From positions 1,798,001 to 1,862,000 of the forward strand of contig JANFOG010000009.1 of assembly GCA_024336345.1 (NCBI GenBank): a DNA stretch of 64,000 nucleotides, in the 5' to 3' direction. The stretch comes from Mariannaea sp. PMI_226. Taxonomy: Eukaryota; Ascomycota; Sordariomycetes; Hypocreales; Nectriaceae. Positions 33,300-43,905 of the stretch are shown one piece after another. The notes below the pieces were generated by a model. That model searched no databases. It was given only the letters and a program-made list of their open reading frames with translations, and was not told where the DNA came from. How positions within the stretch are numbered: position 1 is the stretch's first letter; each line of letters begins with the position of its first letter. The position numbers and the translations under genes are program-made.

Positions 33300-35048
33300 A
33301 TGCCGTCAGCTTATGACAATGCAATCAAGCTTGGAGAGTATGTATTCTTGAGACTCCATCAGCTCGGAATCCGTTCCATCTTTGGCGTGCCAGGAGATTA
33401 CAACCTCCGGCTATTGGACTTTGTCGAGCCCGCTGGTTTGCACTGGGTAGGCAACTGCAATGAGCTGAATGCTGCTTATGCAGCTGACGGATACGCAAGG
33501 ATTAAAGGCGTTGGCGCTCTGGTCACGACATTTGGTGTGGGTGAACTCTCAGCCATCAATGGAATCGCCGGCGCATATGCTGAAAAAGCACCTATTATAC
33601 ACCTTGTTGGCACGCCTTCGCGAGAGCTTCAAGACGCGCGAATATCAGTGCATCATACGTTTGCTGATGGAGAATACCGTCGCTTCGCTGCCGCACATGC
33701 AAACGTTACGATTGCGCAGTCCAATCTTACGGACGCAATAACTGCCCCGGATGAGGTGGATCGCATCATGGAACAGGCGCTACACCATCAGCGACCAGTT
33801 TATCTTGAGATCCCAGATGACATGGTGGACGCTGAAGTGTCTGCAGCCAATTTGCACCGAAGGCCCAAACTTGGACTTTTACCTCCACCAGAGACAGAGA
33901 ATGAGCTAGCTAAAATCGGCCTTGTCCTTGAACGTTTATACACGGCCAAACAACCCGTAATTTTAGTTGATGGAGAGAGCAGAGGTCTCAACATCCTGGC
34001 CGAAATTGATGCACTCATCAAAACAACAAGTTGGCCGACATGGACGACAATCTTCGGAAAGGGTCTCATTGACGAGCGTCAAGTAAATGTCCACGGCACT
34101 TATAGGGACAAACATGGCCCTGAGAAGGCATCAGCATACATCAAGTCTTCCGACTTGATCCTACATTTTGGACCACATATCAGTGACACCAACTCCCATG
34201 GGTTCACCACAGTTCCCAACGACGCGGTCACAATAGCGTTTTCCCAGAGTACCGTTAGAATTCGCGGTGTCATTCATCGCAATCTGCCAACCCAACGATT
34301 TCTTTCCACCCTGTTGAGTTCACTCGACACAAATCGACTCACTCGAGTTGAAGGGCCCAAAAAGCACGTTCGATCACAAATGCAGCTTGAGAGCTCGAGC
34401 CCCTTGGTGCAGCAGCACTTCTGGGGTGTTGTCAACTCAATCATCCGCCCTGGAGATATCGTTTTAGCGGAAACAGGAACCGCAGCGTATGGAAGCCGCA
34501 CTTTTGAACTGCCATCAAATACGCGACTCCTCACCGCTGTGACGTGGCTCTCAATTGGATACATGCTACCAGCAGCTCTTGGTGCGGGTATCGCACAGCG
34601 AGAACTACTTCAAAGTGGAGAATCGAATGGAGCAGAAAAGTCCACCAGAGAACGAGTGATTCTATTCATCGGCGATGGTAGCTTGCAGATGACAGTACAA
34701 GAACTGAGTACCATTATCAAGGAAAGGCTCAATATCACCATCTTCGTTCTCAACAACAACGGCTATACTATTGAACGAGTAATTCATGGTAGGAAGCAGA
34801 GTTACAATGACATTGCAAATTGGAACCATCAGTGGGCACTGCGCCTTTTTGGTCTAGACGACGAAACTGCCGCCCAAAATTACTTCAGGGCAAGAACTTG
34901 GGGAGAGCTTGAGACTACACTCAAGTCTCGGCAGGTACAAGACGGAGATGGAGTGGTTTTAGCAGAGGTCTATCTTGGGCAAGAGGATTGCATTGATGGT
35001 CTTCGAGATCTGCTGCACAAGCAAGTATCTAAAGAGACAAAACTCTAG
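33300..35048 (+). CDS. Pyruvate decarboxylase-type ThDP enzyme
   Basis: An intronless gene of 582 aa, close to the usual PDC length of about 560-590. Family features in order: FGVPGDYNLRLLDF; the ThDP-activating Glu55 in GNCNELNAAYAADGYAR; the paired histidines His118-His119 in SVHHTFADG; the cofactor motif GDGSLQMTVQE (458 on) ending in NNNGYTIE with Glu492. All residues needed for decarboxylating 2-keto acids are present. The most likely reaction is pyruvate to acetaldehyde and CO2 in the cytosol, the first step of ethanol fermentation; indole- or phenylpyruvate decarboxylase is the main alternative, because these share the fold and length. It follows the class III reductase in the same orientation with a 1.2 kb gap, so it has its own promoter. 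Confidence 0.9.
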   Translation: MPSAYDNAIKLGEYVFLRLHQLGIRSIFGVPGDYNLRLLDFVEPAGLHWVGNCNELNAAYAADGYARIKGVGALVTTFGVGELSAINGIAGAYAEKAPIIHLVGTPSRELQDARISVHHTFADGEYRRFAAAHANVTIAQSNLTDAITAPDEVDRIMEQALHHQRPVYLEIPDDMVDAEVSAANLHRRPKLGLLPPPETENELAKIGLVLERLYTAKQPVILVDGESRGLNILAEIDALIKTTSWPTWTTIFGKGLIDERQVNVHGTYRDKHGPEKASAYIKSSDLILHFGPHISDTNSHGFTTVPNDAVTIAFSQSTVRIRGVIHRNLPTQRFLSTLLSSLDTNRLTRVEGPKKHVRSQMQLESSSPLVQQHFWGVVNSIIRPGDIVLAETGTAAYGSRTFELPSNTRLLTAVTWLSIGYMLPAALGAGIAQRELLQSGESNGAEKSTRERVILFIGDGSLQMTVQELSTIIKERLNITIFVLNNNGYTIERVIHGRKQSYNDIANWNHQWALRLFGLDDETAAQNYFRARTWGELETTLKSRQVQDGDGVVLAEVYLGQEDCIDGLRDLLHKQVSKETKL

Positions 35049-35388
35049 GAGTATTGTTTTCATGTCCGGGCTAATAGATTGGAGCTTGGGGAGATCCTGC
35101 AGAATGTCTAGAACCCACTTTAGTCTCTTAGTAAAATAGGATATCTTATCGTACTTCATTTCAAGAATGAAATTTCCATATATATGAATAAAGCTCCAAC
35201 ACGACAACCATGAACGTAATGGACAAAGAAAAAGAGGTGCATGCCCTCGAATCAGCTTTGTTGTAGAGTTGAGGGCCGCTCTCATACATCACAACCCTCG
35301 GCCAAACGGTCAACACTGCTGCATCATCCGTGAAGTTGACGGTATACGGAAAAAAAGAAGGGAAGAAAAAGTCGATAAGTTGAGTTCT
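35049..35388. other. Intergenic, convergent 3' ends
   Basis: A short region between the stop codons of the decarboxylase (plus) and the ankyrin protein (minus). No gene is seen. Confidence 0.5.
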
Positions 35389-36834
35389 TTACATCCTCTT
35401 TGGATCCAAATATGCCATAATCTCCATAAAAGCCTTTCGCACTGACCGCCCAATAGCCAACAAGCATTGCCACAACTTCCAAGGAATGTACTGAATAATC
35501 CATACGATCGCGGCTCCAAGATACCACAGCACTTTTCCAAAGCAACCTAGTAAGTTGCTCAACAAGTCGTACGTCAGGTCGCCAACCGACATAATCAACT
35601 TGAAAATGGCCGTTGGCATCTCAACAAAGACGGCCCGGAAGAGGTAGGTGACGCCATTCCAAACATCCTTGAGAGTGATACTTCGGAAAAGAGAGAATAT
35701 AGCTGAGAAAATGGTGTGTATGAGAGAGAGTAGTTTGGCAAACACACTAAAAATGGCTTCCCCAACCGATTTGAGACCCCGACCGATCCAAAGCAGGACA
35801 TCTTTAAGAACGCCGGGAATGGATTTGATGAACGTCCAGATCGCCTTGCTGAGCTCCTTTATCGCCTTCACTATCCATCCCGGAAGCTGTTTACCAACCT
35901 TCCAAGCCTCCTTTGCTTCGTTCTTGATAATACTAGGCAGCTTCACGAGTCCTCGGAGGGCTTTGCCAGGTAGTCTTGTCGCCGCCACAGCCTTGTTCTT
36001 GCACCAGGTAGCGATATGGCTACGCCGGCGCCACACGAATTTGCTGAATTCCACAGGAAGATCGTAAACGATAAATCTTGGGATATACCACACTAGAGTC
36101 TTCATGAAGCAGTAGATATGCCGCAATGCGCGGCGTATTCTCTTCATCTCTGCTTCATGTGCCGTCTTCCATCGCAGCCAGGCACCCGCTCGTTGAATAG
36201 GGAGGTATTTGACAGTGTCGCGATGCCCGTTAGCAGCAGCCAAGCGCAGCGCAATCGCGCCATCCGGTGCGACCAAGCTGTCGTCGGCACCATAATCCTC
36301 CATCAAGACCTTGACCAGCGCCAGGTTCCCTTGTTCAGCGGCAAGCATCAGAGGCGTTCGCTCGGGATACGTCAGAGGATATACACGCGCATCGTTTGGT
36401 ATCGTAGAAGTTCCAAAGGCGTTTACTGTTGCACCGAGTGCTACCAATCGGCTGATCATTGGCAGCTTGCTGACGCGAACGGCGGCGAGGAGAGGCGTTT
36501 CGCCTCTCTCGCTGGTAACGTCTGGCGAGACAAAGCCACGCGAGACGAAATCCATGACGATGTCATCGTGACCGGCATCGATGGCAGCAAAGAAAGCTGT
36601 GACGATGTCGCGCTGGAGAGAACATGCCTCGGTTTCATCGCTGCGGGCCAGCGGGTCGTCGATGAGAAGAGAGGTGTGATACTGGAGCTTGGGGGGCGGA
36701 GCGTGAGTGATGGGAAGTTTCAAGGCCGTGGCCTGCTCGATTCGCGTATATAGAGAGTCATCACTGGTCACTGAGTAGGCCGGAACGCCATGTAAGGCGT
36801 CGTCGTGAAAGCGGTGAGGGGGTTCGGAGCTCAT
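35389..36834 (-). CDS. Ankyrin-repeat protein with hydrophobic C-terminal tail
   Basis: An intronless frame of 481 aa from an ATG at 36834. Residues about 75-215 hold ankyrin repeats (FFAAIDAGHDDIVMDFVSRG, GETPLLAAVRVSKLPMISRL, RTPLMLAAEQGNLALVKVLM, AIALRLAAANGHRDTVKYL). From about 230 to the end the chain is made of basic, aromatic and hydrophobic helices (IPGVLKDVLLWIGRGLKSVG, FSVFAKLLSLIHTIFSAIF, YLGAAIVWIIQYIPWKLW). These look amphipathic or partly membrane-inserted. No signal peptide is present. Proteins with this plan occur across filamentous fungi without an assigned role. Membrane association with a protein-binding head is my inference. Confidence 0.75.
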   Translation of the reverse strand: MSSEPPHRFHDDALHGVPAYSVTSDDSLYTRIEQATALKLPITHAPPPKLQYHTSLLIDDPLARSDETEACSLQRDIVTAFFAAIDAGHDDIVMDFVSRGFVSPDVTSERGETPLLAAVRVSKLPMISRLVALGATVNAFGTSTIPNDARVYPLTYPERTPLMLAAEQGNLALVKVLMEDYGADDSLVAPDGAIALRLAAANGHRDTVKYLPIQRAGAWLRWKTAHEAEMKRIRRALRHIYCFMKTLVWYIPRFIVYDLPVEFSKFVWRRRSHIATWCKNKAVAATRLPGKALRGLVKLPSIIKNEAKEAWKVGKQLPGWIVKAIKELSKAIWTFIKSIPGVLKDVLLWIGRGLKSVGEAIFSVFAKLLSLIHTIFSAIFSLFRSITLKDVWNGVTYLFRAVFVEMPTAIFKLIMSVGDLTYDLLSNLLGCFGKVLWYLGAAIVWIIQYIPWKLWQCLLAIGRSVRKAFMEIMAYLDPKRM

Positions 36835-39067
36835 CGGATGATTCAGTTGCTGACAACAAAAGACGTACGTGGGGTTGGTTATAAATGAGTGAGTGAGTAG
36901 AATACCAAGATAGAATTGGGAGCTGTCATATTAAGTATCGAGGAGGGCACACAGTCATGTTTGAGGCCATCCGCCAAATTTGCGGCTGAAAGTTGGCTTC
37001 CGACTGCATCTGTGATGATGTGCCAGTGATTGTTAGGTTGGACGAGGTAAGGCATGCCAGCATGAAGTGAGGTGATCATGGGCGAACCCAGCAAGTCCCG
37101 GCCGGATCTGCACCGCCATTGGGCAGGCCACGTAGTCGGCCACCGGAGGGCGGCCAGCGCTTGATTCTAGAGGTGGGCTCTGATGAAACCAGGCAAAATA
37201 GTGCCTAGTCTAGGGAGTTAGCCCACTGAACAGCCACCACCCTCACCACCCACGGCTTCCTGTGGTGCCTGCAGCCCCTCCATGTCAACCTAGGCCACCG
37301 GGTGTCTGTCACCTGGTTGCTTGTGGTGGCGGAGCAAGACCCTGATATTGCTGGACATTTCGAATAGTCTGCTCTGTAATCTGTACGTATCGCAGCATTT
37401 GGCCAACCAGCTCGGGATGTTGCCTCGGCAAATGCACCTTGCGTTGCCATCTCCCCAGTCACTGTCCGGACATGGATAATCAACCCATCGCATGTGAGAT
37501 AAGGTACCATCAATTGTATCCTTTATTCCTTCAATATCAGTTTGACTCGCATTCCTCATCAAAACCCAAGCGCTCCATGGCTGGGGTAGCATTTTCTTCA
37601 GCCTCGACTAGTAGCCTTCGCTGCTTTCGCCCGCCGAGCGAAAGATTAATAAGGTAGACCTCTCTAGTGGCTCCCTCGGGTCGGTCTCCAAATCATGCAA
37701 GAACCTAGGCAAATACAGAACGGAGGCAACCAACCATGAGGCCGCCCTGGAAGCATTGGAATAGCATTCTTTTCCGCACGAAAAACCGCAAGGCTCCCCA
37801 AAGCTGTACATTGCAGCGGTTTTGCTTGAAATAATTAGATACGTTAAATCACTGAACTTGTCGATCATTTTGTGAGACCTTTTTTCCCCCTTCTTTTCTT
37901 CTGCGAGAATCTAGTGGCAAGGACTTTAGGGCAGATGGACAGCGAACTTTCAAGCTTCAATGGCCCGGATCAAGATGCAGATTAGGTGATACAAGCATAT
38001 ATGTTTGTGTTGACTCTACCTAAGTCACAATAATGCTTATCGATAAACAAGCCGATTCAGTTCTAAAAGCTGCATCTTTCTGGAATTGATTGAATGGGTC
38101 AAGTGGCGGCAGTTGTAGAAATAAAGTACACTCGTTGTAAACAGTGATATACCGGAATACCTTAGCTCTCAAGTGGAGCGTTTCATTTTTGCGGTTAAGA
38201 CTCGTGATTAAATGAAGAACAAGCAACATAATTAGAACTAACTGATTCTCGACAAACAGAAAATATACTGGGCAACCTCCTAGCAAGTGCTGCTAACGAA
38301 TTCTTTCAAGATGACTATCAATTGGTGCAGCTAGTCTCTCCAAACCCCAATGTGTGTTTTTTGGTGTGACCTACCCATCCTAACTCCGACTTCTGACGAA
38401 TGGGTCAGTCCTTACCATCACGCTCAGTGTCTATGCGTTATAGGTAGAAATTCGACCTATGTTTCCGCTCATTGTTTCTTTTCTTTTCCGTCTCCTCATC
38501 GCCGCTTGCAATTATGCTTGGTTATGTCTCTTTGTTAGATTTCAACCACACCCTCATCGACTTATCCTAGGTACCTTAGACCACATTGGCGACAAAGATT
38601 GGCTTCCATAAAAAACATACTACGATGATATGCTAACGTAGAGAACTGCTAGCGACTAGAAAATTGGCGTGCAAAGAATTGGGCGCTCTTCTTAGAACTA
38701 AATATTTTCTCAGAGATACCCCCTGAAGCAGTTGGTAGCTTGATTGCGTTGCTGCTCCTCGGAGCACTACTCCAATATCCCACATCCCACTTTCACATAC
38801 AATGACAACATTTCCACCAAATTGATAGCAAAGGCACCGATTCAATTGATCCGTCAACCAGTATCCACTAACCTACCTGCAAACCCAAGTTTGGAAAGGC
38901 GTCACATTACCCCACCTTGACGCCAGCAGCCTACCCACGCGGGTGATGGGTGATGCTAATTTGTCATCTTTGATAGTGAAATAGTGTCTGCTATATACAC
39001 ACGGTACTTGCATCGTCTTTGAACCCAGGAGCAAGCACTTCTGGAAGAAACGAATCAACTTTTCACA
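36835..39067. other. Gene-poor stretch
   Basis: Over 2 kb with no supported gene. Minus frames at 37290-37592 and 37608-37868 and others are short, without domains, and could not be joined convincingly. The last 200 bases should be the promoter of the dehydrogenase. Confidence 0.4.
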
Positions 39068-40385
39068 ATGGCTCTCATACGCGTTAACCACAACCGCACC
39101 CTGAAAGGCCACAAAGCCGTTATCCTCACCACGATTCCAGTGCCCTCAGGATCCATCCAGGCCATCCGTGATCGCTTCCCCGACCTTCAGATTATCGTGC
39201 GAGAGGTTCCATGGCTCTCCGATCACATTCCAGACTTCGACGAGAAAGAATGGAATGACACTACAATATTGCTCACTGCGACCTTTCTCCCAACTATTGA
39301 GCAAGCTCCTCGGGTGAAATATGTCCAGCTCACTAGTGCGGTACGGGAGTAGATAGAGCCCAACCACTCACCTTCAACTCCCATGCTGAGTATTTATCGT
39401 TATAATTAGGGCGCCAATCACATCGTTTCCAACCCGTTCTTCTCAGAGACCAAGATTCCATTTTCTACGGCCAATGGCGTTCATGGGTAACATTACATAA
39501 CGCTGCAGATATCTCTGACCTGCTGACACCCATTGCAGCCCTCAAATTTCCGAGTGGATCGTTGCCACTTTCCTCTCATTCCAGCATCAATGTGAGTAGA
39601 TTACTCTTCCTATGAACGATCGCCAACTAACAAGTCGTAGTATACACTTACTACGACTACCAAAAGCAAGGTAAGTGGAAGCGCATTACAGAAAATCCCG
39701 AAAACGCAGAAGATGCAGTTGGGAAGCGAATGTAAGAAAGATACTTCCAATCTCATTCCCTGGTCAGCTTTGACACACTGTCAGTGGTATCCTAGGCTAT
39801 GGAAGCATTGGTCGCCAAACTGCTCGCGTCGCTCAAGCCCTGGGAATGGATGTTCACGCCTACACCTTGCATCCCCGAACTACCCCAGAGTCGCGAAGAG
39901 ATCGGTCCTATGTTCCTGATGGATTAGGAGATCCCAATGGCGAGATCCCCAAGAAGTGGTTCTCTGGCGGTTCCAAAGAGGAGATTCATGAGTTTCTGGG
40001 CTCTGGACTTGACATCCTCCTCGTTGCCACGCCACTGACTGATAAAACACGCAACCTCATCGGCAAGCATGAATTTGAGATTCTCTCTAAGAAACGAGCC
40101 TTTGTCACCAACATTGCGCGGGGCCCAATCATCAATACAGATGATCTCTTAGAGGCCCTTGACAAGGGTCTGATTCGTGGTGCTGCTCTTGACGTAACAG
40201 ATCCCGAACCTTTGCCTGACGGTCATCCGTTGTGGAAGGCTAAGAACGTGACGATTACTCCCCATATTAGCGCCACTTCCAACGCGTATTATTCACGACT
40301 GCTAGAAATTTTCAAGATCAACTTGGAGAGGCTAAGTGAAGGGAGAGAATTGATCAATACGGTGGACAGGCGGGCCGGATATTGA
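39068..40385 (+). CDS. D-isomer-specific 2-hydroxyacid dehydrogenase
   Basis: Five exons, 39068-39340, 39410-39486, 39539-39591, 39641-39731 and 39785-40385, with introns of 69, 52, 49 and 53 nt, give 364 aa. Splice choices were fixed by family matches: QLTSA-GANHIVSN, VHG-PQISEW, FQHQ-LYTYYDY and GKR-IGILGYGSIG. The NAD-binding motif is GYGSIGR. The catalytic Arg is in NIARGPIINTDDLL, Glu in DVTDPEPLPDGHPLW and His in TPHISATS. This group interconverts D-2-hydroxy acids and 2-keto acids (glyoxylate, hydroxypyruvate, D-lactate type substrates) with NAD(P)H in the cytosol. The individual substrate is undetermined. The gene ends 98 bases from the convergent NACHT gene. Confidence 0.9.
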
Positions 40386-40483
40386 ACTGATACGGCTTTA
40401 ATCAAAATGTCAGATCAAATTGAATCATGTAGAGAGCAGTAGTAAGTGGTGACGAGTAAGAATGAGAATGATATTTTGGAAAT

Positions 40484-43400
40484 TCAAGTCTTAACCTGTA
40501 ATTTCTCCATAAGAGCCCTTATATCTCTCACACCAAGTCCTCCTGAAGCGTCCTCCACGAGCCTCAAGACCCCCACCGCAGATATCTCCGGATCCCAAGC
40601 ATCAGCAACTACCACCGCATTCACATCCGCTCCGCCAACCTCAATAAATAATTTCACAATTTTCTCCCATCGCGAGACGCCATCGGCACTGCTGTCATCT
40701 TTCACAATCCAGCCTCTTCGATGTGCGTCCCGCAGATGTCGAAGCAGCGCAAGCCAAGGGGTTCGTGCGGCATGGGTAACGAAGTCGGTGTACGTATCGT
40801 TGGGCCTGAGGTTGATTTTGGGGGAGGGGTTTCTGATAAGATATTCGACAAGGCTAGGATCAGAGACTGGGAATATCGTCTTATTACGGGAGCAAAGAAA
40901 TTCCGTCGCATAAGAGAGCAGGGGAGTTGGTTCTGGAGCACCGTCGACTGCATCATCCAAGCCATCTTGCTGCCCAAGATCTTCTAGCTCTTTAGACACG
41001 TACTCAGTCAACCCAAATTTGGTGGCTAGACATAGGAATGGACGGCGAATTGGTGGTGCTTTCATACGGATTTCGTAAGACCCGAAGGCGCTTCTGGCCC
41101 AATGATCAAAAGGATCAGAAGACTTTGATAGCCAATACCACGACAGAGTTTTGTTCATCTCATTCAAGAATGGCTGCTGCAGTTGACTTGGGTCGGTGTC
41201 AACATATCGGGCATGTGACATGGCTAGGGCGATGTCAGGGTACCACTCGTCCAGTCGGCGGTGATGCTCTACCTCCTCTAGCGGGTGTTTGAGTCGTAGC
41301 ACATAAGATCTCAGCAACCGAAGATGGGGATCAAACCCAGCAGTGGAAACGGCATTCAACCTCTTATAGGCGCCGCTCGCATTCATCAACCAGTCACGGA
41401 CGGTACGATGAATGTATGTAACTTTGTCATAGACAAAGAAGGGTTCAGCAACCCCATGTTTTTCATCAACAAACCTAGGCACGCGAAGGTTGCCTAGTCT
41501 GCGGCGACGGTGAAGGTTCAAGAGCCCGACGAAGCGAGTTTGGACCCGTTCTGCTGTCATCTGATATCGAGATACTATCTCTTCAAGAGACGCCTGCTTG
41601 ACTTGGGCTTGGAGAGCTGAATTGTCCTCGTCGCTGTTGAGAGCAAAGGCCACCTCCCATGCCGTGAGAGAGTTTGAGGAGTCGTCCTTGATAAAGTCGG
41701 CGACGACTTCTCGAGCACACATGAGCCGGAAAAGATCCGCCGCCTCGGTTATGTGAGCCAGAGTCTGGTCCTTGAAGATAAGCTTTTCAAAAAAGTCATC
41801 TAACTCGCGCGGGAAGCTTGAGACAATAAAATTGAGATCCTCATTACTGTGAGTTTTCTCCATGAGATGAAGTATTCTCTCCACTGCCAACCTAACCCAC
41901 AGGAAAACGCCGTCCGCCTGCTGGACTAAATTCTCAACGAAATCATGTTCAAAGGCTGGATCCTTTCGGAATGCCTTCTTGATGTAGTGGTTATTCCTCA
42001 ACTCATCTTTAGCATACTGATACATGTCGTCATGAGTAAGATCTTGCAAGCGGCCGTTAGGCACATCATGCTCAAATGCATCAGAAAAGACTGTCCATGG
42101 CCGTGATGATAAGCACATCTTGAGGGCGTGGCTGTTATGGCCCACGGAGAGGGTTTTGAAAAAATCAATAATGCTGGTATGGTCACCGTCAAACTCATCC
42201 AGACCATCAATAAATAGACAAATGTTCATGGTAGGCAACGCAGCGTCCAGGAGCAGATGGAATGCATCCATCAAATCCGGCACGCTCCACTCGAGAGACA
42301 GTCGGACTCTTTCCTTAGTCGACATTTGCCTCAGCCTATTCCATAGAGTTGGGAAAGCCGCAGGGATGAGATGCGGGTTAGCGGACAAAAGTTGATGCAA
42401 GAGACTGCGCAATAGCCCAGCCTGGGATCGCTGATCTCGGGTGCCACTCGTCCAGAAGAAGAACCCTGCGACAAGGAATGGACGGTCACCAGCCCATTGC
42501 TGGAGGAGCTTCTTAGTAGTCGAATGTTGATATAAGAAGCCTGTCAGAGTGGATTTTCCTGATCCAGGTTTCCCAGTAATCCAGTAAATTGGGCCCAGAT
42601 TATTGGTTTTCAACCACAAGATAAACTCATCACGGAAGTGTTTTTGAAGTTGATCATCGACAGCAGTGTTGTCGAAAATCCACTCGAGAGTCTTTGTATG
42701 AGCCTCGGTGACCTCGTCCTCGCGATCATACATGCTCTTAAATGCGAGCGTTTCGAGAAAGAAGTCGTTGATGAGTCCGATTGGGGCCAGCTTGGGGACC
42801 AACGGTGGTTTGTCGTAGTTGCTTCTCTCGAAGCCAATGTTGGTGCCAAGATGATCATCCGAGCCTTCGTCTGGATGATCGCGTGACTTCTTTTGAAGTT
42901 CCGTATTGAGACCATCGTTGGTCGAGTTGGAAATCGTGAGCCCCGATGGGCTTTCGGGCAGTTTAAGTCTGTCGGTGCTGGACACACGGAGAGTTATTAA
43001 AAGTAACGATTCAAGATCATTACACGGGAGGAGAATGGGCGGAAGGGGACACAAAATTTGGTAGGGAACGGATGAGTACCTGATGGACGGTTTCAATTCC
43101 TGACATCGTGCAATAAGCTCAGTCAGACGTTCATTCAACGCGACAACGTCGGCGCGAGACCAGAGGGCATAGAATTGCTCTGCATCGATCTGGGGAGAGT
43201 CTGCATCTAGAAGGGATGGACGAGCAAGATCAACCTGTGCGACTATTCCCTGGCCAATCTTGACGCAAGAGTGCATCAGTCGCAAGGTGATAGCATTACC
43301 GACGGTGCTGGAAGCCGTGTTGAAGAGTTTCAACAATGCGAGAACGCACAGCGAAGCCTGCCCAACGCGCTCCTCCAAATCAAAATCCACGGATATGGGG

Positions 43401-43522
43401 CCAGATTTGGGAGACCCAGCATGAACAGCGTGAGCCACGTTATGGATGTCGACAGCAGCATTCAAGAAACCGATAATGGCTTCCCAAGCAGCCTGATCAG
43501 ACGAGGTTGCGACTGAGGCCAT
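40484..43522 (-). CDS. NACHT-domain STAND protein (NLR-like)
   Basis: An open frame of 1012 codons. The N-terminal 260 residues are a helical effector-like domain of unknown class. The NACHT NTPase follows: P-loop GKPGSGKST (317-325), Walker B LFIDGLDEFDG (436-446), sensor LSSRPW and a winged-helix-like region. The C-terminal half lacks clear ankyrin, WD40 or TPR repeats. A canonical 111-nt intron may lie in frame at 43079-42969 (GTACTC...CGACAG); removal would delete 37 hydrophobic residues around ILCPLPPILLP and give 975 aa, and I think splicing is likely. Fungal NACHT proteins act in heterokaryon incompatibility and innate-like recognition, changing state on ATP binding. Ligand and partner are unknown. 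It is divergent from the glycosylasparaginase gene. Confidence 0.88.
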   Translation of the reverse strand: MASVATSSDQAAWEAIIGFLNAAVDIHNVAHAVHAGSPKSGPISVDFDLEERVGQASLCVLALLKLFNTASSTVGNAITLRLMHSCVKIGQGIVAQVDLARPSLLDADSPQIDAEQFYALWSRADVVALNERLTELIARCQELKPSIRYSSVPYQILCPLPPILLPCNDLESLLLITLRVSSTDRLKLPESPSGLTISNSTNDGLNTELQKKSRDHPDEGSDDHLGTNIGFERSNYDKPPLVPKLAPIGLINDFFLETLAFKSMYDREDEVTEAHTKTLEWIFDNTAVDDQLQKHFRDEFILWLKTNNLGPIYWITGKPGSGKSTLTGFLYQHSTTKKLLQQWAGDRPFLVAGFFFWTSGTRDQRSQAGLLRSLLHQLLSANPHLIPAAFPTLWNRLRQMSTKERVRLSLEWSVPDLMDAFHLLLDAALPTMNICLFIDGLDEFDGDHTSIIDFFKTLSVGHNSHALKMCLSSRPWTVFSDAFEHDVPNGRLQDLTHDDMYQYAKDELRNNHYIKKAFRKDPAFEHDFVENLVQQADGVFLWVRLAVERILHLMEKTHSNEDLNFIVSSFPRELDDFFEKLIFKDQTLAHITEAADLFRLMCAREVVADFIKDDSSNSLTAWEVAFALNSDEDNSALQAQVKQASLEEIVSRYQMTAERVQTRFVGLLNLHRRRRLGNLRVPRFVDEKHGVAEPFFVYDKVTYIHRTVRDWLMNASGAYKRLNAVSTAGFDPHLRLLRSYVLRLKHPLEEVEHHRRLDEWYPDIALAMSHARYVDTDPSQLQQPFLNEMNKTLSWYWLSKSSDPFDHWARSAFGSYEIRMKAPPIRRPFLCLATKFGLTEYVSKELEDLGQQDGLDDAVDGAPEPTPLLSYATEFLCSRNKTIFPVSDPSLVEYLIRNPSPKINLRPNDTYTDFVTHAARTPWLALLRHLRDAHRRGWIVKDDSSADGVSRWEKIVKLFIEVGGADVNAVVVADAWDPEISAVGVLRLVEDASGGLGVRDIRALMEKLQVKT

Positions 43523-43905
43523 TTTAAAGCATGGGCGCAGCGCGAGTTTAAATTTCTACGATTGTGTGTCTATGTGCAGGAAATTGTACAAATACTCAGT
43601 GAGCACCAGTGACGTGTCAGCAAAGGTCCATGAAACGTGCAGATGAGATCGACCCATGTGATGTTTTTATATGCCGCGGATCGACCTCACGTGTTTTCGC
43701 GTAGGCGGCTCCGGAGATACATAAGACCGAGACCACGGTGAGTCTGTCATGAATTCCCTAGAGAGAAGTTGATATTCATGTTCAGATTCTTCTTATTTTT
43801 CACGATTTACCATCAGCTGGAAGGGAAAGACTGTAAGTCGTTTGCTGGAACAGCACAATTTCATGTAGTCGTCGTTGAGGCTTCGACGGCGCCTTCGTTA
43901 TCATA
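43523..43905. promoter_or_regulatory. Divergent promoter region (NACHT / glycosylasparaginase)
   Basis: 383 bases between two divergent start codons. On minus, a TATAAAAAC-type box near 43664-43672 lies about 145 bases before the NACHT ATG. No specific regulator site is recognised. Confidence 0.4.
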
